In this document: piece after piece, positions 15,374 through 25,308 of the stretch
How the letters are laid out: every line of letters begins with the position of its first letter
Numbering within the stretch: position 1 is the first letter of the stretch
Assembly (NCBI GenBank): GCA_045540115.1
Contig: JAZQGR010000031.1
Coordinates: 1-53,735 of the forward strand
DNA: 53,735 nt
Direction of reading: 5' to 3'
From: Colimorpha_A sp045540115
GTDB lineage: Bacteria; Bacillota; Clostridia; Oscillospirales; CAG-272
Translations under genes and position numbers: made by a program
The notes under the pieces: model-generated
What the model was told of the DNA's origin: nothing
The model's database searches: none
The model's input: the letters and a program-made list of their open reading frames with translations, nothing else

Positions 15374-18300
15374 TTGAATACTAAAACCAAATCTACTACA
15401 AGCAAGATTTTGCTGATCGCTCTGGCACTTATTATGGTGCTTGGTGCATTGGTTGCACTTCCGATCACATCGTCAGCAGCGACAAACAGAGCCGGTGCGT
15501 ATTACCTCTATGGTACTTATGATATCGGTGACGGCTCCAAGAGTGGATATATCGACGAATTCAAAATTCAGATTTCCACACAGTATTTCACCGATGACTC
15601 AGGTACAAACGGAACGACCAAATATAACAACGCAACGTTCCCCTGGACATACTTCTCGTTCTATATCTATGCGACTGATATTGACGAGCACGTGTCGTTC
15701 AAGCTTACGAGAAACGGTAGCACCTACACCTCGAAGTCCCTTTCGGGAGACGGAAACGGCTACTTGTATCAGGGTTCTCTCTCGGATGGCGACTACGTTT
15801 TGACCTATGTAGGTACTTATTGGTCAGGCATTTTCTCTAAGAAGACCTATACCTTCACATACAAGTTTACGGTTGATACCACCGCACCCAGCGTTTCGCT
15901 TAAGGCAGGCGGTTCGACTATCAGCAGCGGTTCCTACACCAATAAGGCAATTACCTTTACCGCAAGCGATAGCTACTCCACAAACAGAGTTTACTATCTC
16001 TCTCCCAGCGCATCCTCTTACACTTGGACCACTGGCAGTAAGTCTGTTTCCGCAACAAGCGGCAACAATGGATGGTGGTACTTCTACGGCTCGGACACTT
16101 ATCAGAGCACGTCCACTTATAAGGTCTATCTTGATACAGTTGCACCCGTAGGCAAGATTACAAATTCCAGCGGCACAACCCTTTCAAGCGGTTCTTATAC
16201 CAACAAGCCTGTTAAGTACACCGCAACCGATACGGGCGGGATCAACTACTTGCAGGTAAAGAACCCCGGCTCGTCCTCTTGGACAACCTATTCCTCGGGT
16301 ACCGCGCTTTCCTCCGCAACCGGTTGGTACACCTTCCGTGCGGTCGATAAGGCAGGGAACATTTCCTCGGAATCCAAGGTTTATTATGATCCCACTCTTC
16401 CCACGGGTACTCTCTACGGAGGCACTTCCGTAAAATCCTCGGGCGGATATACGAACGCTTCTTACGTTAAGTACGTTCCTTCCGACTCTCAGAGTGGTAT
16501 TAAGAGCATCTACGTTAAGAAGCCCGGCAGTTCTTCTTACGTTTCCTACACCAGCGGTACGCAGTTGACTGCTGAGGGAACCTACTATTTCTACTGCACC
16601 GATAACGCAGGCAATACGAGCTCAACGGTTTCCATCACCCTTGACAAAACGGCTCCTACGGGAACGCTGTATGGCGGTACTGCAACAAAGAGCAGTGGCT
16701 CTTACACCAACGCTTCTTATGTAAAGTACACCGCATCTGATTCGCTTTCGGGTATTGCGAATGTTTACGTAAAGATGCCCGGTGCGACCTATTACACCGC
16801 ATATTCCAGCGGGACTCAGCTCGCAACCGAGGGAACTTACTCCTTCTACTGTGTAGACAAGGCAGGAAATCAGTCCTCGACTGTAACGATTACCCTTGAT
16901 AAGACAAAGCCTGTAGGTACTCTGTACGCAGGTTCGTCTACCGCAACCTCGGGCAGCAGAACAAACGCAAGCTCCATCAAGTTTGCCGCAAGCGATGCAA
17001 TCGGTCTGAACACGATCTACGTTAAGAAACCTGGCGCAACGAGCTACACGGCTTACACCTCGGGTACGACTCTTACTGCGGAAGGAACTTATTTGTTCTA
17101 CGCAACCGATAAGGCAGGCAATCAGTCTGATACCTACACCATTACTGTTGACAGACAGATCCCGACCGCACAGCTTTATGTTGATGGAAAGGCTGTCAGC
17201 AGCGGAACCTACACCAACGGCGACTATATCAAGTTTGTCTGCGGTGAGACCTGCTACGTAAAGGAACCCGGTGCGACAAGCTTCAAGGCGTACACCTCTG
17301 GTGCAGAGCTTAACAAGCCCGGCAAGTACGTGTTCTACGGTCAGGATGCAGCAGGTAATAAGACCAGCGAGTACAGCATTGTAATTGACCGCACTATTAA
17401 GCAGGTAACTGTATCCAACGTAACGGGCGGCTCTACCAATGGCGACGTTAAGATCACTTGGACGAATGGTGACGCCAACAGCTTCGCTCCCATTAAGTCC
17501 GTAACCGTAAACGGCAAATCCGTATCCAACGGCACGACTGTTTACACAATTGACACAGGCAACTACGTTGTCAAGGTCGTTGACGCGGCAGGCAACGAGT
17601 GGCAGACTTCCTTCAAGTCCACCAAGAAGAATGTTCTTACCGACACGCTCGTTAAGGAATTCTTCGAGGCGACAGATATTAACGGCGATCCCTTCGCATT
17701 TACCACCTACGAAAAGGCTCTCGAGTTTGCAACCGCAAGGGAAAACTCCAAGGTAAAGACCGCTGAGTGGAACAACTCCACTTGGGATACGGGCATTCCT
17801 ATGGACACCGTTGACGCGGCTAACGCAAAGAACGGAACCTACTACGTTTACTACAAGTCCGGCAATCCCGATGAGCTCGTGGCTTACTTTACTACCGAGC
17901 GTCTGAATGAGGTCATTGCCGAGTACGCAAAGGACGGCATCAAGGACTACTTCTATTGGGAGAAAGAACCCGCAACCGCAGGTCCTGACGAGAACCTTTA
18001 CAGCTATTCCGCAAACCGCAATATCCTCGCAAAAGAGGTTATGCTTGGTGAGAATATCGGTGTAACTGTTGACGGTGAAGCGTTTGTCGGCTCCGTTTAC
18101 AACACCGAGGGCAAGCACGTAATGGTTATCTCCGATTCTTACGGCAATACCTGCGAGTACAACCTGACTGTGATCCGCACACTCCCCGATCTCTACTATG
18201 CGATTGGCGAGGGCGAGGCAGTTAAGGTTGACCTTGAGCGTACTTACTACTTCAAGGATGGTATCTCGATTTCCATCACCGACGCACTTGATGAAATGGC

Positions 18301-20290
18301 AATGTTCAACGTCTATGACGAGAACGGCGACCTCATCGGCAGCTACAGCCTCGGTGAGTTCTGCACGCTGACCGAAAGCGGAACCTATACCGCAGTATCC
18401 GTCAACCACATGGGCGAGTCCGAGGAATTCAAGATCGTGATCTCCCGTAACGCTCCCACCGTGGATCTTAAGGCAGACGAGTCAGAGAAGCAGCTTGTTA
18501 TCACCGTAACCAAGAGCGCGGATGATGAATCTCACTTCCAGACTCTTGAAGTCTACAAGTCCACCGATGGCGGCGAGACTTGGAACTTGCTCGACACCGA
18601 CGATTACGGCACGGCAGTTGAGCTTAACAACCTTGTGTATAAGTTCAGAACCAGCGGTATGTATAAGATCGTCATTACCGACGAGTTCCGTACCGGTATG
18701 GACGCTATCACAGGTCAGATCACCTACACTCAGCCCGCACCTACGGGCGACCTTGAGGGTGTAATCAACGGCGGTCATACCAATAAGGAAGTTACCTTCA
18801 CTTGGGAGGACGAAGCAAAGGTTACTGTTACCAAGGACGGAGAGGTGATTGAGTATAAGTCCGGCGACCAGCTCACCGATGATGGCGAGTACACCATCAC
18901 CTTTGAGAACTTTGACGGTGCAAAGACCTCTTACGAGTTCGTTATTGACACCGAGCCCGTTGCAATCGCAGCAGAGGGACACAAGGCAAACCTGCCCGTA
19001 GCAAATCCCGTTACCGTTAATTTCACCGAAGAGGATGTAACCGCAGTTCTGATTAAGGACGGCGAAGAGGTTGGCGCATACGTTTCGGGTACTGCCATCA
19101 GCGACGAGGGCGATTACATTGTTCGCGTAACCGATAAGGCAGGCAACGTCAGCGAGGTTGCTTTTGAGATCGATAAGTCGGTTGACTTTGCAATCAACGT
19201 AAACGATGGCGGTCTCTCCAATTCGGTTGTAATTGAGGCAAACGAGGGCGTAGAGATTGTTGTAACCAAGGATGGCAACGTGATCGAGTATAAGGAAGGT
19301 GCGGCTATTACCGAGCCCGGCAAGTACACCGTTAAAGTGACCGATGCTCTGGATAACGTATCCGAGACTTCCTTTATCATCGTAACTCCCGTATCTACGG
19401 GCTTCAGCCACAACTTTGACGAAACCGCAGGCTTCGAAAAGGTAATCATCAACGGCGAGGAAACCCGTCTCAACTACGGCGCACTCAATCTCACCGAGGA
19501 CGGAACCTATGAGGTGGGTGTTGTTGTAAACGGCAAGACCTACACCTTTACCACTACGGTAGATAAGTCGGTATCCTACGACATCAACGTACACGATGAG
19601 GGCTTTGCAAACACTGTAACCCTCAAGGCAAACGAGAATATCACTCTCACTATGACCAAGAATGGCGAGCCGATGGAATACAAGCTCAGTGCTGAGATTC
19701 TTGAACCCGGCATTTACACCGTCAAGATGGTTGACTCCCTCGGCAACACCAAGGAGCTTAGCTTCACTATCGTGGACGCACTCTACGGCAAGTTTGAGCG
19801 TGAGATTGACGAGATGCCCGGCTTTAGCAAGGTTCTCGTAAACGGTGAGGAAGTAACTCTTGAAAAGGGTACGCTCTCTCTTACCGAAAGCGGCACCTAT
19901 GAGGTTGCTATCGTTGCAAACGGCAAGGAGCAGAAGTTCACCGTAACCGTTGACGCAACCGCACCCACGCTCAAGATCGAGGGCGTTGAGAACGGTGGCT
20001 CTACCAAGGGCGCAGTTATTATCTCCGACGTCAGCTCCGATGCTACGATGCGAGTTTTTCTTGACGACGTACAGATTGACTACACCGCAGGCGACGAGCT
20101 TACCGAGGTAGGCAAGTACAGAATCGTTCTGGAGGATGCCGCAGGTAACGTCAGCGAATACAGCTTCGAGATCCTTTGGAAGATGCCCGCTGTGGCAATC
20201 GTTCTTATCGTGATCGCTGCTCTCGGCGTTATCGGTACGGTTGTCTGGCTCGTTATCTCCAAGAAGAGAAAAGACGAGTACTACAACTGA
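15374..20290 (+). CDS. Giant Ig-like-repeat surface protein, membrane-anchored, inside the T4SS operon
   Basis: TTG start eight bases after GGAGG. The 1638-residue product begins with a signal peptide (residues 1-36, cut near SSAA). An N-terminal domain (about 37-165) follows, then at least six Ig-like beta-sandwich repeats of about 80-85 residues (about 170-680), each with the core pattern SGSYTNA...VKYTASDS...YVKKPG...YTSGT.L...G.Y.FY..D.AGN.S....I.LD. The later part (about 690-1600) has more diverged Ig-like modules with AGN or DNV turns. One C-terminal membrane helix (about 1605-1629) is followed by KKRKDEYY. There is no LPxTG motif, so anchoring is by the helix. The codons lean to TAC, AAC and AAG, unlike its neighbours, which suggests high expression. 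Given its place in the operon, a role in contact between mating cells is a sensible inference. Confidence 0.8.
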   Translation: MNTKTKSTTSKILLIALALIMVLGALVALPITSSAATNRAGAYYLYGTYDIGDGSKSGYIDEFKIQISTQYFTDDSGTNGTTKYNNATFPWTYFSFYIYATDIDEHVSFKLTRNGSTYTSKSLSGDGNGYLYQGSLSDGDYVLTYVGTYWSGIFSKKTYTFTYKFTVDTTAPSVSLKAGGSTISSGSYTNKAITFTASDSYSTNRVYYLSPSASSYTWTTGSKSVSATSGNNGWWYFYGSDTYQSTSTYKVYLDTVAPVGKITNSSGTTLSSGSYTNKPVKYTATDTGGINYLQVKNPGSSSWTTYSSGTALSSATGWYTFRAVDKAGNISSESKVYYDPTLPTGTLYGGTSVKSSGGYTNASYVKYVPSDSQSGIKSIYVKKPGSSSYVSYTSGTQLTAEGTYYFYCTDNAGNTSSTVSITLDKTAPTGTLYGGTATKSSGSYTNASYVKYTASDSLSGIANVYVKMPGATYYTAYSSGTQLATEGTYSFYCVDKAGNQSSTVTITLDKTKPVGTLYAGSSTATSGSRTNASSIKFAASDAIGLNTIYVKKPGATSYTAYTSGTTLTAEGTYLFYATDKAGNQSDTYTITVDRQIPTAQLYVDGKAVSSGTYTNGDYIKFVCGETCYVKEPGATSFKAYTSGAELNKPGKYVFYGQDAAGNKTSEYSIVIDRTIKQVTVSNVTGGSTNGDVKITWTNGDANSFAPIKSVTVNGKSVSNGTTVYTIDTGNYVVKVVDAAGNEWQTSFKSTKKNVLTDTLVKEFFEATDINGDPFAFTTYEKALEFATARENSKVKTAEWNNSTWDTGIPMDTVDAANAKNGTYYVYYKSGNPDELVAYFTTERLNEVIAEYAKDGIKDYFYWEKEPATAGPDENLYSYSANRNILAKEVMLGENIGVTVDGEAFVGSVYNTEGKHVMVISDSYGNTCEYNLTVIRTLPDLYYAIGEGEAVKVDLERTYYFKDGISISITDALDEMAMFNVYDENGDLIGSYSLGEFCTLTESGTYTAVSVNHMGESEEFKIVISRNAPTVDLKADESEKQLVITVTKSADDESHFQTLEVYKSTDGGETWNLLDTDDYGTAVELNNLVYKFRTSGMYKIVITDEFRTGMDAITGQITYTQPAPTGDLEGVINGGHTNKEVTFTWEDEAKVTVTKDGEVIEYKSGDQLTDDGEYTITFENFDGAKTSYEFVIDTEPVAIAAEGHKANLPVANPVTVNFTEEDVTAVLIKDGEEVGAYVSGTAISDEGDYIVRVTDKAGNVSEVAFEIDKSVDFAINVNDGGLSNSVVIEANEGVEIVVTKDGNVIEYKEGAAITEPGKYTVKVTDALDNVSETSFIIVTPVSTGFSHNFDETAGFEKVIINGEETRLNYGALNLTEDGTYEVGVVVNGKTYTFTTTVDKSVSYDINVHDEGFANTVTLKANENITLTMTKNGEPMEYKLSAEILEPGIYTVKMVDSLGNTKELSFTIVDALYGKFEREIDEMPGFSKVLVNGEEVTLEKGTLSLTESGTYEVAIVANGKEQKFTVTVDATAPTLKIEGVENGGSTKGAVIISDVSSDATMRVFLDDVQIDYTAGDELTEVGKYRIVLEDAAGNVSEYSFEILWKMPAVAIVLIVIAALGVIGTVVWLVISKKRKDEYYN
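15880..17400 (+). repeat. Coding repeats of about 250 bases (Ig-like modules)
   Basis: Six consecutive copies lie within the surface-protein gene; the boundaries are marked by LDKTAP/LDKTKP-type joints (near 15885, 16140, 16395, 16650, 16905 and 17160). The third and fourth copies are the most alike, including the shared start TGTLYGGT. Such repeats can shrink or expand by recombination, so copy number may vary between strains. Confidence 0.75.
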
Positions 20291-20305
20291 TACGCGAGGT
20301 AGAAA

Positions 20306-22789
20306 ATGCCGAAGGAAAAAGCAGTATCGGGCAGAGCCGCCCAGGAGTCGAGATACTTAAATCCCGTTGCGGAATATCTGCCCATCTATAAAATTGAAAA
20401 CGGCATTATCTACACGAAGGACTACCGCTACGTAAAGATCGTAGAGGTCAATCCCATCAACTTTATGCTCCGTTCCTCGCGAGAGCAGCGGAGCATCATT
20501 TACTCATTCATCGGATTTTTGAAGATCAGTCCCGTCAAGGTACATTTCAAGGTGCTTACCAAATGTGCTGATATTAACCGCCACGTCGAAATGATACGGA
20601 GGGAAATGGAGACCGAAACGGACGAAAACTGCCGTATGCTGCAAGAGGACTATCTTGACCTAATCAAGCGGCTCGGCTCAAGAGAAGCAACCACAAGACG
20701 CTTCTTTATCGCCTTTGAATATGAGTCGGAGGGAGCGCGGCGTGGAAATGAAGAGGCACAGGCTATCTCCTTTCTCCACACCGCGGCTCGTACCGCACAG
20801 AACTTCTTGAAGCAGTGCGGCAACGACGTCCTGATCCCCGATAATGAGGACGAGTTTTTAGCGGAAGTTCTTTACAGTGTACTGTGCCGACAGACAAGCA
20901 ATCTTGTTCCACTCAGACAGCGTGTTCCGCAGGTCATAGCCGAATACGCTGCCGCAGGCAAGGATATCACAGATATACCTTGCTCGGAGTTTTTCGCTCC
21001 CAAGACCTTGGACTTTACGAGAGGTCGATACGTATGTGTGGACGGGCTGTATCAGTCCTATCTGCTCATCCCGTCTCACGGATACAAGGCAGAGGTTATG
21101 GCGGGTTGGCTCAGCTTACTCGTCAATGCAGGTGACGGGATCGACGTGGATCTGTTCCTCACCAAGCAACCGAAGGACAGAATGGTACAAAAGCTCGGTC
21201 AGCAGCTTCGTATCAATCACTCAAAGATCAAGGACGCAAGCGATACCAACACCAACTTTGACAGTCTAGATGATGCTATCAAAAGCGGATATTTCCTCAA
21301 GCGAGGGATTGCGGAAAACGAGGATTTCTATTATATGAATACCCTTATTACCATTACCGCAAACAGTCCCGCTGAGCTTGATTACAGAGAAAAGGAAATG
21401 CGAAAGCTCTTGCTCTCCCACGACATTGGGTGTGTGACTTGTACCTTCCGTGAGGAGCAGGCGTTCCTTTCTTCCTTACCTCTCGTATCCCTTGAAAAGC
21501 ATCTGTTTGAGCGTTCAAAGAGAAACGTGCTGACCAGAGGCGCAGCGAGCTGTTATCCCTTCGTCAGCTTTGAGATGTGCGACGACAACGGCATTTTGCT
21601 TGGTGTCAACCGCTATAACAACTCGCTGACTATCGTGGATATCTTCAACTCTCAGGTATATAAGAACGCAAACATATCCATTCTCGGAACCTCGGGAGCG
21701 GGTAAGACGTTTTTGATGCAGCTGATGGCGCTTCGTATGAGGCGAAAAGGCATTCAGGTATTTATCGTGGCACCTCTCAAAGGACACGAATTTTACCGAG
21801 CCTGTAAGAACATTGGCGGTGAGTTCATACAGATCTCTCCCGCCTCGCAGAATTGCATCAACATCATGGAGATACGAAAAGCGGATAAATCTGCCGACGA
21901 GCTGATCGACGGCGCTATGACCGAGAAATCCGCGCTTTCCTCCAAGATACAACGACTGCACATCTTTTTCAGCTTGCTCATACCCGATATGACACACGAG
22001 GAACGGCAGTTGCTTGACGAGGCGCTGATTAAGACCTATGAGGAAAAAGGTATCACCCACGATAACGATTCGCTGAACGATCCCGACAATCCCGACCGCT
22101 ACCGTCCGATGCCCGTTCTCGGAGACCTTCACGCAATCTTAAAGCAAGACGCGCAGACCAAACGAATGGCGAACATTCTGAACCGACTTGTAAACGGTTC
22201 TGCAAGCACCTTCTCACAGCAAACGAACGTCAACCTTGATAACAAGTACACTGTGCTTGACATATCCGAGCTGAGCGGTGATTTACTTCCTCTTGGAATG
22301 TTTGTTGCCCTTGACTACGTTTGGGATAAGGCAAAGGAGAATCGTACCGTTGAGAAGACGATCTTTATTGACGAGTGCTGGCAGCTCATAGGCGGGACGG
22401 GCAACCGACTTGCCGCAGAGTTTGTCCTTGAGATATTCAAAATCATTCGCGGATACGGCGGTTCAGCCGTTTGCGCTACGCAGGATCTCAATGATTTCTT
22501 TGCTCTCGACGATGGAAAATACGGTAAAGGAATCATCAATAACTGCAAGACGAAGATCATCCTAAACCTTGAAGATGAAGAGGCACAGCGAGTACAAAGC
22601 ATACTCCGGCTTTCGGAGGTTGAGGTAATGGAGATCACGCATTTTGAAAGAGGAAACGGGCTTATTAGCACCAACAACAATAATATCTCGGTCGAATTCA
22701 AATGCAGCAGTCTTGAAAAGACGCTCATCACCACAGACCGCCGCGAACTCCAAGACATTTTGGCAGAACGGGCGGCAGAACAAAAATAA
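20306..22789 (+). CDS. VirB4/TraE-type conjugation ATPase
   Basis: The 827-residue product is the VirB4-family motor that powers assembly of the transfer channel and works at the membrane with VirB3/PrgI. An N-terminal CagE/TrbE-like domain (about 20-420) is followed by the ATPase domain with Walker A GTSGAGKT at residues 461-468 and Walker B FIDECWQL (Asp689, Glu690). A later ATQDLNDFF motif (about 725-733) is typical of VirB4. The length is normal. It begins 15 bases after the surface-protein gene, in the same direction. The AG-rich start region GCGAGGTAGAAA gives a moderate ribosome site. Confidence 0.92.
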   Translation: MPKEKAVSGRAAQESRYLNPVAEYLPIYKIENGIIYTKDYRYVKIVEVNPINFMLRSSREQRSIIYSFIGFLKISPVKVHFKVLTKCADINRHVEMIRREMETETDENCRMLQEDYLDLIKRLGSREATTRRFFIAFEYESEGARRGNEEAQAISFLHTAARTAQNFLKQCGNDVLIPDNEDEFLAEVLYSVLCRQTSNLVPLRQRVPQVIAEYAAAGKDITDIPCSEFFAPKTLDFTRGRYVCVDGLYQSYLLIPSHGYKAEVMAGWLSLLVNAGDGIDVDLFLTKQPKDRMVQKLGQQLRINHSKIKDASDTNTNFDSLDDAIKSGYFLKRGIAENEDFYYMNTLITITANSPAELDYREKEMRKLLLSHDIGCVTCTFREEQAFLSSLPLVSLEKHLFERSKRNVLTRGAASCYPFVSFEMCDDNGILLGVNRYNNSLTIVDIFNSQVYKNANISILGTSGAGKTFLMQLMALRMRRKGIQVFIVAPLKGHEFYRACKNIGGEFIQISPASQNCINIMEIRKADKSADELIDGAMTEKSALSSKIQRLHIFFSLLIPDMTHEERQLLDEALIKTYEEKGITHDNDSLNDPDNPDRYRPMPVLGDLHAILKQDAQTKRMANILNRLVNGSASTFSQQTNVNLDNKYTVLDISELSGDLLPLGMFVALDYVWDKAKENRTVEKTIFIDECWQLIGGTGNRLAAEFVLEIFKIIRGYGGSAVCATQDLNDFFALDDGKYGKGIINNCKTKIILNLEDEEAQRVQSILRLSEVEVMEITHFERGNGLISTNNNNISVEFKCSSLEKTLITTDRRELQDILAERAAEQK

Positions 22790-22809
22790 AAAAACAAAGG
22801 AGAATTTTT

Positions 22810-23340
22810 ATGGCAATGAAAACAAGAGAACAAATCTACCGACAGGAAGCGGCATCGTTAGTCCGCGACGTTACTACATACCACTGCGCTAAAGGTGAAC
22901 AGCTAAGGCGCCTCTATCCCGGAAAGGAGGAAAAGATAGAGCGTCTGCTCTGCTATCTCGTTAAGCAGGGGCGAATCTTTTACCGTGCCGACAAGGATAT
23001 TTATTTCGACCATCCCGATATGGAAACCGACACCGAAATGCTTGCGGCACTTTGGGTGCTTGCGGACTTCGGAGACAAGTGCGAATACCACAGCACAGAC
23101 GCTTATCCGTCGAAGATCGTATTCTTCTCGGACGGCGATACGTATGAAATCGTCTTCGTTCCGTGGGATAATGAAGCGTTGATTCTTCACGCTATGGGAA
23201 TGCGTAACGATGCTGATTGCGGAAAGAAAATTTTTATCGTGGAGGATGTTTCGCAGATTGAAAAAATCGACCTTGAGGACGCGATCTTTTGTACCGTTGA
23301 CATGGAAACCGGCGAAATTCAATACTACAAAAAAGAATAA
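22810..23340 (+). CDS. Conjugative-element protein of unknown function (DUF5697-like)
   Basis: The 176-residue product starts with a helical wHTH-like block (residues 5-60: TREQIYRQEAASLVRDVTTY, a linker, then EEKIERLLCYLVKQGRIFY). An alpha/beta part with many acidic residues follows (about 60-176). The opening pattern agrees with DUF5697 proteins, which I recall from clostridial conjugative elements, but the match is from memory. AAAGGAG precedes the ATG by seven bases. It lies between the VirB4 gene and another small gene. Regulation or DNA binding is possible through the wHTH-like part. Confidence 0.65.
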   Translation: MAMKTREQIYRQEAASLVRDVTTYHCAKGEQLRRLYPGKEEKIERLLCYLVKQGRIFYRADKDIYFDHPDMETDTEMLAALWVLADFGDKCEYHSTDAYPSKIVFFSDGDTYEIVFVPWDNEALILHAMGMRNDADCGKKIFIVEDVSQIEKIDLEDAIFCTVDMETGEIQYYKKE

Positions 23341-23354
23341 GAAAAGGAGGAAAT

Positions 23355-24017
23355 TTGGATAGACAAACCCTAAACAAACGAATCGTGGGAATACAGAATG
23401 AGGTGGAAAAGCTTATAAGAACGTTACGCGCTCTTGAGCATACCGACATCTCTCAGTACCCCGAAAACTACGAAATGCTTTCCACCGATGCAGCACTCCG
23501 AAGCGAACTAATCACCTGTCGATTAAGGCATTTGATATACAATTCAACGAATGTCAAAAAGGCAGAATATCTTGCCTCAGCAGGTATCGTTCAGGGTATT
23601 GAAATCAATTTTGAGGACGGTATTTTGGAGATAACTTTACCTTGCTTGTTACCCAAAAGAAAGGAACGCAAAAGTACAGAATTCCTCATAGATCCCCTGT
23701 ATTTCACCTTGAGCAGTTATACGAGAGCGCATAAACTTCCTCGCTTCGATCACTGTGTCGTATGCTTCTCTCACGTTTATGATAATACCGTATTTGAACG
23801 CTGTATGAGAGATTACGACAATCTGGAATTGAAGCAGATTTTAGACGTTATATCCGCTTTCGTAATGAAGGACGATAACGGCATTTTGTGCGACGCCTAC
23901 AACACAACAGAGGTTGGAGAGACCAACTGCACTCGCATTACCATAATGGACAAGGAACGCTTCCCGAGGTGGCTCGAAGAGCAAAAAAACACGCTTAAAG
24001 CTATATCCGATTTTTGA
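23355..24017 (+). CDS. Conjugative-element protein of unknown function (DUF6100-like)
   Basis: TTG start with AAGGAGG before it. The 220-residue product begins with a coiled helix (RIVGIQNEVEKLIRTLRALE), then a mixed alpha/beta region. It includes the strands EINFEDGILEITLPCLLPK and a C-terminal helical segment. No membrane helix or catalytic motif is visible. The arrangement fits proteins annotated as DUF6100 near T4SS genes, from memory only. It is followed by 135 bases of non-coding DNA with a possible sigma-54 promoter, so it may end this transcription unit. Confidence 0.6.
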   Translation: MDRQTLNKRIVGIQNEVEKLIRTLRALEHTDISQYPENYEMLSTDAALRSELITCRLRHLIYNSTNVKKAEYLASAGIVQGIEINFEDGILEITLPCLLPKRKERKSTEFLIDPLYFTLSSYTRAHKLPRFDHCVVCFSHVYDNTVFERCMRDYDNLELKQILDVISAFVMKDDNGILCDAYNTTEVGETNCTRITIMDKERFPRWLEEQKNTLKAISDF

Positions 24018-24085
24018 TGATTTTTTCAAAAAAAAGTATGACATTCCTTGAAAACGTGCTTATATATATGTACGAATTTGGCTGT

Positions 24086-24101
24086 TTGGCATACAAATTG
24101 C
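24086..24101 (+). promoter_or_regulatory. Possible sigma-54 promoter before the VirD4 unit
   Basis: TTGGCATACAAATTGC has GG and GC at the exact -24/-12 spacing of the sigma-54 consensus (TTGGCACG-N4-TTGCW), with two mismatches (T for C and A for G). It lies 76 bases before the next gene. Sigma-54 occurs in Clostridia, but no enhancer site was identified and no activator gene is present in the window, so this remains tentative. Confidence 0.4.
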
Positions 24102-24152
24102 GAAAAAACAACCCTGTCTTAAATCTACGCGGTAAAAGATGAAGAAAAGGAG

Positions 24153-25274
24153 GTGGCATCTATATCCCGTAAAGCAACACTCCCCGACAAGCAAACAAGG
24201 GCTTATGAGCTGCTTGAACTTGCCGCTTTATTCGGTGAGTTCCCAACCAATCTACTACCGCGCTTATCCGGTAGTATGAGCTATACGACCAAAACCGTGT
24301 TCTTGCTCAAAGGACAAGGTTTACTGAAAACTTATTATAGTGACGGGCGGCGTGGACTGCGCCCCACTATCACCGCCAAGCGACTTCTTGTTACCGACAA
24401 TCCCGAACGCTTTTCTGCGTATTTGAGTGAAAAGGTCGATACCAATCACGTAAGAGGTGATCCCAACCGCCGAGATCGTCTTTATCGAATTGCCGAGGCA
24501 ACCATAACGATGAAAAATGCGGGCGTGTCAATCTACCGTGATGAACACCCGACAATCTTCTCTCCGATATGGGAAAGCAGTAAACGTATTCAATCTCCCG
24601 CGTTCTATTCTTCGCGAGAAATGCGAGAGTACGGCTCGGATTTTTTCAAAACAAAGGGTGCGCGCTATGTGGGTGTGTTACTCACTGCTAAAAACATCTT
24701 CGTAACTTATAATTTAGGAAACGCTCTTATCAAATGGGGCTATAAAGCGGAAATGAGAACAAAAGCACTCGTCGAAACCGTTCTATGTATTGAACGTTTC
24801 CCCACACAGTACTCCCCTCAATCGATCAAGGGTATTCTACTCGGCAATTCGATGGAGCTTGCGCTTGAAATTCTGTCAAACGAAATAAAGCAATATTTCA
24901 TCCTTGACGACAACTATGATAACTTCTATTTCGTAACAAACGACGAGAGGGGTGAGATGTTAATTCGGCTACTATGCAACCCCGAACTTTGTACCGAACT
25001 TGACGAAATATTGACCGACGATCTTTGTCCGTCATATAGCGGCTCCCTCATCGAAAACGATGCTATGACCGAGGACGGTAAACCCGTGCTACTCGCATAC
25101 AAATGTGACCTCAATCGAATTAAGAAATTCAAAGATGCTCTTACCATGCGGGAAAAACACGGAATCATTATCTGCTTCGATTATCAAGCTGAGGTTTTAC
25201 GGCAATATTGCGGTGAGTACGTAGAGTTTCAGACACTCGACTATAAGAAAACAGGAAGGAGGTTTTTCAGTTAG
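24153..25274 (+). CDS. Putative winged-helix protein upstream of the VirD4 gene
   Basis: The coordinates use a GTG at 24153, but that codon overlaps the ribosome site GGAGG (24149-24153). The site is best spaced for the ATA codon at 24162 (eight bases), in the same frame. The product (about 370 residues) starts with a helix-turn-helix-like domain (residues about 12-85: YELLELAALFGEFPTNLLPRL..., then YTTKTVFLLKGQGLLKTYYSDGRRGLRPT). A long alpha/beta part follows, ending in a basic GRRFFS. Proteins with this N-terminus occur in clostridial conjugative elements as replication-relaxation-like or unknown proteins. No relaxase motif (HxH, tyrosine with metal site) is visible. Confidence 0.6.
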   Translation: MASISRKATLPDKQTRAYELLELAALFGEFPTNLLPRLSGSMSYTTKTVFLLKGQGLLKTYYSDGRRGLRPTITAKRLLVTDNPERFSAYLSEKVDTNHVRGDPNRRDRLYRIAEATITMKNAGVSIYRDEHPTIFSPIWESSKRIQSPAFYSSREMREYGSDFFKTKGARYVGVLLTAKNIFVTYNLGNALIKWGYKAEMRTKALVETVLCIERFPTQYSPQSIKGILLGNSMELALEILSNEIKQYFILDDNYDNFYFVTNDERGEMLIRLLCNPELCTELDEILTDDLCPSYSGSLIENDAMTEDGKPVLLAYKCDLNRIKKFKDALTMREKHGIIICFDYQAEVLRQYCGEYVEFQTLDYKKTGRRFFS

Positions 25275-25308
25275 ACAAGAAAAAATAATCAAGATTACAG
25301 CCACCCTC

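Noticed and set aside
16622..18409. Long minus-strand open frame (595 codons) opposite the surface-protein gene
   Set aside because: It is the mirror of a gene with strongly biased codons and repeats; it has no ribosome site and the plus-strand protein has a clear signal peptide, repeats and anchor.
18482..19594. Long minus-strand frame (370 codons) opposite the surface-protein gene
   Set aside because: Mirror of the codon-biased repeat gene, without ribosome site.
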